A DNA stretch of 64,000 nucleotides, taken from Lyophyllum atratum (Eukaryota > Basidiomycota > Agaricomycetes > Agaricales > Lyophyllaceae). Shown here piece by piece: positions 58,335 through 64,000 of this stretch. The DNA is taken from assembly GCA_014905825.1 (NCBI GenBank), contig JACGCN010000005.1, positions 1,364,001 to 1,428,000 on the forward strand, read 5' to 3'. Below the pieces are notes generated by a model, which saw only the letters and a program-made list of their open reading frames with translations, had not been told where the DNA came from and made no database searches. Each line of letters opens with the position of its first letter. The stretch's first letter is position 1. The position numbers were made by a program, and so were the translations under genes.

Positions 58335-59805
58335 TTAATCATCCTCGGTAGCTTCCGTCGTAAATACCAGACAGACGCCGTCGTCTCCAGCACTGATCAC
58401 CACGGAGCCATCCAAGCCAAGCGACGCGTCCAGGACAGGTGCACGATGGCCAGTGTGTTCGCGCAGGAGTGTTCCCGTACGAGCGTCCCAGGTGCGTAGG
58501 GTCTTGTCCGCAGAACCGCTAACGACAATGTACCCTTTCGGGGCAGGATGTGTTAAGAGCCTCGTAACAGCATCCTGCAATTGATGTGAGTACGGCGCAT
58601 ATGATTCTATAATTGAAGGAACTCACCTTGTGCTCAAGGATTGATCGCAAACGCATAGTACTCAGGTCCCATATGCACGCCTTTCCGTCCGTTGCACCAG
58701 TAATGGCGACGCCGGCTGCGGCTCCGGCACCAGGAATGTCAACGAACTCGACAGCTTCAATGCTCTCTCCTTCTGTATGCCCACCAAGGGCGCCTACTAC
58801 CTCTCCTTTACTCAAGCTAACGACGCGGACACCTCCGGCGGCACCACCGACGACGGCAAGACTTGAAGAGGGATTCACTTTCAAGGATGTGACGCCGTCT
58901 AAATTGAATCGAGCATCATCGGCGGTCAACTTGAAAATCGGTGTAGGTGAACGAGGATCCCAGAATAACAGTGTTCCGTCCGCACATGCGGTTATGATCC
59001 TTTTACCTGGAATCCTTCCGTTAGATGTGCAATAGGTAGGACTCCAGCGCGTTGCGCTCACCGTCTGGCGTGAATTCACCGCAATTGACTGCACCAGTGT
59101 GACCAGCGAAGACTTGCATTGTATTTCCAGAGGGTACTATGTACAGCGGATTAGTTCACCACGAGGAAAGAGGCAAGGAAATGCGAACGTTGCCATAACC
59201 AGACGGTCGAATCATTGGATCCTGCAAGGAGGACACTGCCTTTTGGGTGCCATCGAAGGAACTGCGAAACCATTTAGTATTTTATCTCTACAGAAATATG
59301 AAAGACAGACCATGACTTCATCGGGACCTTGCAGCTCTGTCAAAAATTCCCAAGTCCTATAATCTTCAGTCCCTCTTCTTCTCCATATCCTAATCTTTCC
59401 ATCCATTCCACCAGTGGAGACCATTTCTCCATCCGAACTCCATGCGATGGATGTAACACTATCCGTGTGGCCTGTTAATTTTACAATGATCTCGCCATCC
59501 GTGATATCCCAAACATATCCCATGTCATCTTCGCCGCCGGATGCAGCGAGAGGCTGGGTCGGGTGGCCGGCAACTGCGAAAACGGACTTGCGGTGGTCCG
59601 GAAAAATTTGTACGGAGTTGGTTTCGAATTTTCCAGAAGAGGACCCGGCTTCAAGCTCTCCTAGTTCATCGCCATCTTCGTCATCGTCCATAGGTTCGTC
59701 GCCGTCGTCCACTACCTCGGTCAGGATGTCTTCAGAGGAAATGAAGTGTTCATCGTGCTCGGTCTCCTCCATATCGTCGTCATCGAAGGGTTTTTCTGTG
59801 GACAT
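58335..59805 (-). CDS. SQT1: WD40 ribosome-assembly chaperone SQT1 (AAMP family)
   Basis: A dedicated chaperone of the ribosomal protein Rpl10/uL16 in yeast; AAMP is the human relative. Read from ATG 59805 with a strongly acidic N terminus (PFDDDDMEETEHDEHF, and DEPMDDDEDGDE), then seven or eight WD repeats: HRKSVFAVAGHPTQPLAASGG, DDMGYVWD, GHTDSVTSIAWSSDGEM, GKIRIWRRR, the exon at about 59100-59270, FTPDG|KRIITACADGTLLFWD, GKACIWDL, and the last exon GYIVVSGSADKTLRTWD. It ends TTEATEDD. The acidic head plus full-propeller layout fits SQT1. Introns are short and in expected places. Divergent from the PDI gene. Confidence 0.87.
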
Positions 59806-60227
59806 GGCTAGGGAGTTGGGATGATGATCAGCACGAAACGCTGGTGTATAAAAGGACGCCTTTGCTGAATAAAGTGCAGGGAAGAATTAGTAAACTTTCT
59901 GAAGCCTGACTCCTTGATAAGATCTCGTCGATAAAACACCGGAACCGGATCGGTTATGCCATGTGGTTCGATCACTTACTTAGCATTAGCAGTCTTCTAT
60001 GTAGGTTGAACCTCGGATTGAAATTTCACTATAAAGCTACGGCATTCGTTGCAGAATTACCGTCCTGCCTAGCAAAAATTCTACTTTGAAATGGTGCAGG
60101 AGCATCGCGCAGCCTTGAGTAACCTCACCGAACCCGATTCGGAGATGACCGATCAAATACATAATTTCCCTTCGACACGTCAGTACTTTCAACGTAAATT
60201 AGTCACCTCTTCGCCTTTCCCGCTAAC
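59806..60227. other. Divergent promoter region SQT1 / PDI
   Basis: About 420 bp shared by the two head-to-head genes. I see no obvious unfolded-protein-response element or TATA box by eye. Confidence 0.5.
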
Positions 60228-61939
60228 ATGTTACTCTCCCTACCCCTCCTTGCTGCTGTGATAGCAGGCGCCTATGCATCAAACGTGGCTGACCTCAACT
60301 CGGATAACTTTGACGGGGTCATCGGAAATGGCAAACCTGGTCTGGTAGAATTGTGAGTTCTGGTATGCTACCATGCACCGCATAGTGTTCTGATTATATG
60401 CAGTTTCGCACCTTGGTGGTAAGTCTGGATTCACGGTAACGAAATCGAAATAGTTGACATCCTTCTCCTGTAGCGGACATTGCAAGGTGCCTATAAATCA
60501 TACACACAAACTTTCAGTTGGTTGACATTTCTATGCAAGACTCTCGCACCTGTCTACGAGCAACTCGCCGATGCCTTCTCGCACGCAAAAGACAAGGTCG
60601 TTATCGCAAAGGTCGATGCAGATGGTGAGGGCAAGGCTCTGGGAAAGAAGTATGGCGTTACCGGGTTCCCGAGTTCGTCGCGTTCATATGTATCTAACGG
60701 AATAAACGTGCTCATGAGAATTACAGCTCTCAAATGGTTCGACGCGGAGGGAAATCATGAGCCTTACGATTCCGGACGCGACCTCGACAGCCTCGCAGCA
60801 TTGTAAGTCGTATTTTCGTCCGCTCATTTTGCTTTACCAAATCATCTCTGCAACATAGCGTTGCCAAGAAATCCGGTGTGAAGTCGAGTATCAAGCCCCC
60901 TCCCCTCCCGGAAACTACCATTTTGGATGTGCACAATTTCAACGAGATCGCCCTGGTACGTATTTTATAGGTCGATTCGCGTCCTCGCTTATGCTCTATG
61001 TAGGATCCCTCCAAGAACGTCCTCGTGTCCTTCACAGTATGAAACTTCTTTTGGCTGTTCACTATTGTAACTTACGTGCTCGGTATAGGCTCCTTGGTGT
61101 GGACATTGCAAGAACATGAAGCCCGCGTATGAACAAGGTACGTAACCTGCGTCCCCGTGCTCTTCAGCGTGTAGTAACTTGACATGTAGTCGCCTCGACA
61201 TTCAAATCCGAGAGTGATGTAAGTATTGCCGTGTATGCTCGGTGCATCCAACTAACAGCTCGAACTCAAGTGTATTGTCGCCAACGTTGACGGAGATGAC
61301 AAGAAGAATGCTGAGCTGGGCAAGAAGTATGGAGTTAGCGGTTTCCCCACCATCAAGTTCTTCTCCAAGGACAACAAGGAACCCACGGACTATCAGGGCG
61401 GCCGTACTGAAGCAGATTTCGTCGCTTTCTTGAATGAGAAATGTGGAACCCAACGTGCGGTTGGTGGAGGACTGACTAATCAGGTCAGTCCAGACTACTC
61501 AAGATGGTAGCACCAATCGAGTCATGGGCGCTTACTTTCCCTACCCCAGGCCGGCCGTCTCCCAGAATTGGACATCCTTGCGAACAAATTCCTCGCGGCC
61601 GGGGCAGAAGCCAGGGACAAGATCTTCAAGGAGGCATCCCTGCTCACAGCCAGCGCGGGCGCCACCTCGAAGCACTATCTCCGCGTCATGGAAAAAGTTG
61701 TGAACAGCAGCGAGGCATATGTACAAAAAGAGGTGACCCGGTAAGCCCCTTTGACCGGTGTGGGTACAGAACGGCACCTGACGCATGAACGTTCTAGGCT
61801 CGCAAAAATTCTGGAGAAACGTAACCTCGCTCCATCTAAAATGGATGAGATTAAGATCAAGGCAAACATCCTGAGCGCATTCACGGAGCAGCCTGAGGAA
61901 GCCAAGGAGAAGATTGCGAGAGCAGAGTCCGAGCTATAA
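60228..61939 (+). CDS. Protein disulfide isomerase, two thioredoxin domains plus ERp29-like C domain (ERp38/PDI-D type)
   Basis: An ER oxidoreductase that forms and shuffles disulfides. Signal peptide MLLSLPLLAAVIAGAYA; first thioredoxin domain with PWCGHCK built from three exons, including a 13-nt exon at 60474-60486; second domain with TAPWCGHCKNMKPAY. Each domain has the cis-Pro region (KKYGVTGFP, KKYGVSGFPTIKFF). A helical ERp29-type domain follows (DILANKFLAAGAEARDKIF, KHYLRVMEKVV, LAKILEKRNLAPSKMDEIK). It ends ARAESEL, not HDEL or KDEL. Between the first two thioredoxin exons the reading is interrupted at about 60676-60725 by a short intron. Both active sites are intact. Confidence 0.92.
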
Positions 61940-62374
61940 TTTGTCGCTTTGTATGACTGTATATCCATGGTTTGCTTAATTATACACGGTCCACGGAACA
62001 CATAACTCCACATACGCAATTTAGGGCCCCTATTGTTGGGACATTCATGCCTCGCGTTGATCTGAAGAGCTTGGGAAAAACTAGAAACGACAGATTTTCT
62101 GTACATCTTGCCTCGTGTCGAGGAAGCGAGTTCTCGTGATCACTAATCATGGACCTACAGTGGCATCGATAGACCTGGTTATCGCCCTTTCCATGTCAAA
62201 GCAAACTGTCGGGTGTCTTGTGTCCGATTGATGACTTTTCCCTGGCGCCCACTCCGTTCCCATAAAACACCCAAAGTTCGGACCATTGGATCCCCTTGAA
62301 TCTGCCATCTCGCCACTGACCTGTGCTTGTTCAGAGGTAGTCGAGTGTTCCATCTCCAGATATCTATTTTCGCC
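61940..62374. other. Intergenic
   Basis: About 435 bp between the PDI gene and the phosphodiesterase gene. Nothing recognised. Confidence 0.5.
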
Positions 62375-63319
62375 ATGGCATCTGTGTCCTTCCAGGATCA
62401 ACAACCGAACAAACTCGTTTCGGCCAAAGTCTACCAATACCGACCAGACAAGGGATGGAAACATATTTCAGCGAGGAGGAAGGACGAACAAACAGATCAC
62501 CCATCGAGTTTGGTTCTCGTTACTTGGAATCTCGACTTTCAAAACGGCTACCTCAAAGAGCGAATGTCAGTCGCTCTTCGCCATCTTGAAACGTATGTCT
62601 TCAAATGCGACGACGGGCAGGAGCCCGTAGCGTGCTGTATCATGTTCCAGGAGGTGCATGCAGACGCCTTGCCACATCTGTTGGAAGATGAATGGGTCAG
62701 GAGACATTTCCTAGTCACTCCAATCTCCGCAAGCAAATGGCCGATACAGCACTATGGAAATGTCACGCTTATTTCGCGGACCGTCACCGTGTCGCGAGCC
62801 AGCATCATGTCATTCGGATACTCCAATATGGGGCGAGGAGCCGTCATCGTCGATGTCAAGGTCACCACGCCCAGGGCACATAACCCACGGGAGATCACCC
62901 TGCGGATGATTAACACGCATCTGGAGTCGCTGCCCCAAGGGGCGCGCATGAGGCCACAGCAGCTCGCTGTGCTTGCTTCATTACTTAGGAGGAAGGAGGA
63001 AGTCAGGGGAGGCGTCGTCGCAGGGGACATGAACGCCATCGGTCCCTCGGACAAAGACCTGCCTCAAGAGTTTGGGCTCACAGACGCGTGGACGTTCCCC
63101 AGCGAGCATCCCTCAGGATTTACGTGGGGGTACCAGGATACCTGCGAGTTCCCTCCTGGCCGCCTTGACAAGATAGTGTATGTGGAGCGAAAGGCGTATA
63201 AAATCGATTCACCGAAGAGGATCGGAGTGGGGCTCAAGGCGACCGACGGGACGGGGGCGTTGGTGGCTTGGGCTAGCGACCACTATGGCCTCATCACCTA
63301 CCTGCGCGTGCGTGGGTAG
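62375..63319 (+). CDS. TDP2-like endonuclease/exonuclease/phosphatase-family protein, intronless
   Basis: A Mg-dependent phosphodiesterase of the EEP fold, closest in wording to tyrosyl-DNA phosphodiesterase 2, which removes topoisomerase-2 adducts from DNA 5' ends. Start gccATGg at 62375 is an excellent context; frames upstream lack ATG. Catalytic motifs in order are VTWNLDFQNG (Asn), CIMFQEVHAD (Glu), NTHLES, GVVAGDMNAIG (Asp, Asn), and WASDHYGLITYL (Asp-His). Length 314 aa, one open exon with no intron, unlike almost all neighbours. Could also be a TDP2 relative acting on RNA or small phosphoesters. Confidence 0.85.
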   Translation: MASVSFQDQQPNKLVSAKVYQYRPDKGWKHISARRKDEQTDHPSSLVLVTWNLDFQNGYLKERMSVALRHLETYVFKCDDGQEPVACCIMFQEVHADALPHLLEDEWVRRHFLVTPISASKWPIQHYGNVTLISRTVTVSRASIMSFGYSNMGRGAVIVDVKVTTPRAHNPREITLRMINTHLESLPQGARMRPQQLAVLASLLRRKEEVRGGVVAGDMNAIGPSDKDLPQEFGLTDAWTFPSEHPSGFTWGYQDTCEFPPGRLDKIVYVERKAYKIDSPKRIGVGLKATDGTGALVAWASDHYGLITYLRVRG

Positions 63320-63686
63320 GGTCATGCGGTTGTGTCTTGGTGCGACGGCATGGAACCCATCAATTATCTTGGATGCTCGCTTACGTCCTGATCGCTTCAC
63401 TTCGCTTTAGCCTTGCACAGCGAGAGGTTTCGGGCTGGACTAGGCTGGACTGCGGAGGCGGAAAAAAAAGAGGAAAGTTCGTAAAGGATTGGCACTTGAA
63501 TGGAGGTTATCTTTAGGAAGGAAGGAATATATATGAGGCGAGGCGGATCAGTGAAATGAGTGTGAAATGGAAGAAAGTTGTGACGTTGTGTTTGGTGATA
63601 AACAAGAAGTTGGACTGATATAAAAATGATGGTAACCGTGGTAGGCCCGCAGCTCCCCACGTCCTACCCCCCGACATCCAACGACC
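63320..63686. other. Intergenic; promoter of the last gene
   Basis: About 367 bp. TATAAAAA at 63619-63626 lies 61 bp before the ATG at 63687. No other feature. Confidence 0.55.
63619..63626 (+). promoter_or_regulatory. TATA box of the 63687 gene
   Basis: TATAAAAA about 60 bp before the start codon, the same distance as in the alkaline phosphatase gene of this window. Confidence 0.5.
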
Positions 63687-64000
63687 ATGAAGTCTGCATT
63701 CACTGTTCTCGCAGGTGTTGCCCTCGCTGCCTCCAGTGCTTTCGCTCAGCTCAGAGTTGAAACTCCGTGAGTCTACTTTGCTTTCTTTTTCGGGCCCCGA
63801 TGTATTCATCATGCCACTTTTTCAGGTTCAACCCCGTCGTCTGCCAACCTCTGCTGTTGAGCTGGGGTGGAGGGACTCGTACGTCACGCATTCTCTTATT
63901 CAGCTTTTCATGCTACTGACATCACTCTCTCAACAGCCCCGTACTTCCTGGTTCGTACAACTAGCGCCCGTTTCGATGTTGTAGACTGTTGACACGTGTG
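63687..64000 (+). CDS. Secreted Ser/Thr-rich GPI-anchor-type protein, 5' part only
   Basis: Cut by the window's right edge. Signal peptide MKSAFTVLAGVALAASSAFA, then QLRVETP|FNPVVCQPLLLSWGGGT|PPYFL across two short introns (about 63767 and 63890). This TP-x-NPV-x-CQP-x-xL-x-W-x-GG-x-PPY pattern is that of the Kre9/Knh1-like N-terminal domain of basidiomycete Ser/Thr-rich, GPI-anchored cell-surface proteins. The rest is missing, so the tail and anchor cannot be checked. Confidence 0.7.

Overview
This window looks like nuclear DNA of a filamentous basidiomycete, probably a wood- or litter-decaying Agaricomycete. Genes sit on both strands, are mostly cut by many short GT-AG introns of about 40-60 nt, and include secreted biomass and redox enzymes typical of these fungi: a CBM1-GH5 endoglucanase, a laccase-family multicopper oxidase, an aryl-alcohol-oxidase-like GMC flavoenzyme and an alkaline phosphatase. 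They are mixed with ordinary eukaryotic housekeeping genes. I saw no bacterial, viral, CRISPR or rRNA features.

Left end (1-4.5 kb): a 1303-bp tandem unit that can be read as a 1297-bp element with about 25-bp terminal inverted repeats plus GGATGA. Its right end lies 140 bp before the first visible exon of an OPT-family membrane transporter, whose start codon I cannot find. Next come a SARAF-like ER membrane protein (4.7-5.8 kb) and the 18-exon GH5 endoglucanase (6.4-8.5 kb). A first MFS transporter follows (9.3-11.8 kb), then MED19 (12.0-13.8 kb), a reverse-strand BAR/IMD-like protein (14.7-17.7 kb) and a second MFS transporter of the same family (18.5-20.7 kb). BUD13 (21.1-22.2 kb), alkaline phosphatase (23.1-26.1 kb) and a SUN-domain nuclear-envelope protein (26.4-29.4 kb) complete the first half.

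Middle (29.6-42.4 kb): two reverse-strand prolyl-aminopeptidase-like genes in tandem. One has the expected catalytic residues. The other keeps an open multi-exon frame but has Gly in place of the nucleophilic Ser. Then a CRAL-TRIO/Sec14 protein, an AGC-like Ser/Thr kinase with DMG instead of DFG, and a mitochondrial RMND1/DUF155 protein.

Right part (42.7-64 kb): a reverse-strand laccase-like gene in which three of the usual trinuclear-copper histidines are replaced although the frame is open, a three-copy ~310-bp tandem repeat, a Rom2-type Rho GEF (DH-PH-CNH), the GMC oxidoreductase, a secreted beta-propeller protein, SQT1, a two-CGHC protein disulfide isomerase, an intronless TDP2-like phosphodiesterase, and the start of a secreted protein cut by the window edge.

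Most neighbours are functionally unrelated, so I do not see one dedicated gene cluster. The strongest leads are the two enzyme paralogues with lost active-site residues (laccase-like and prolyl-aminopeptidase-like) and the tandem TIR element next to the apparently headless OPT gene. Exon borders were read by eye from splice signals and family conservation and may be off by a few bases.
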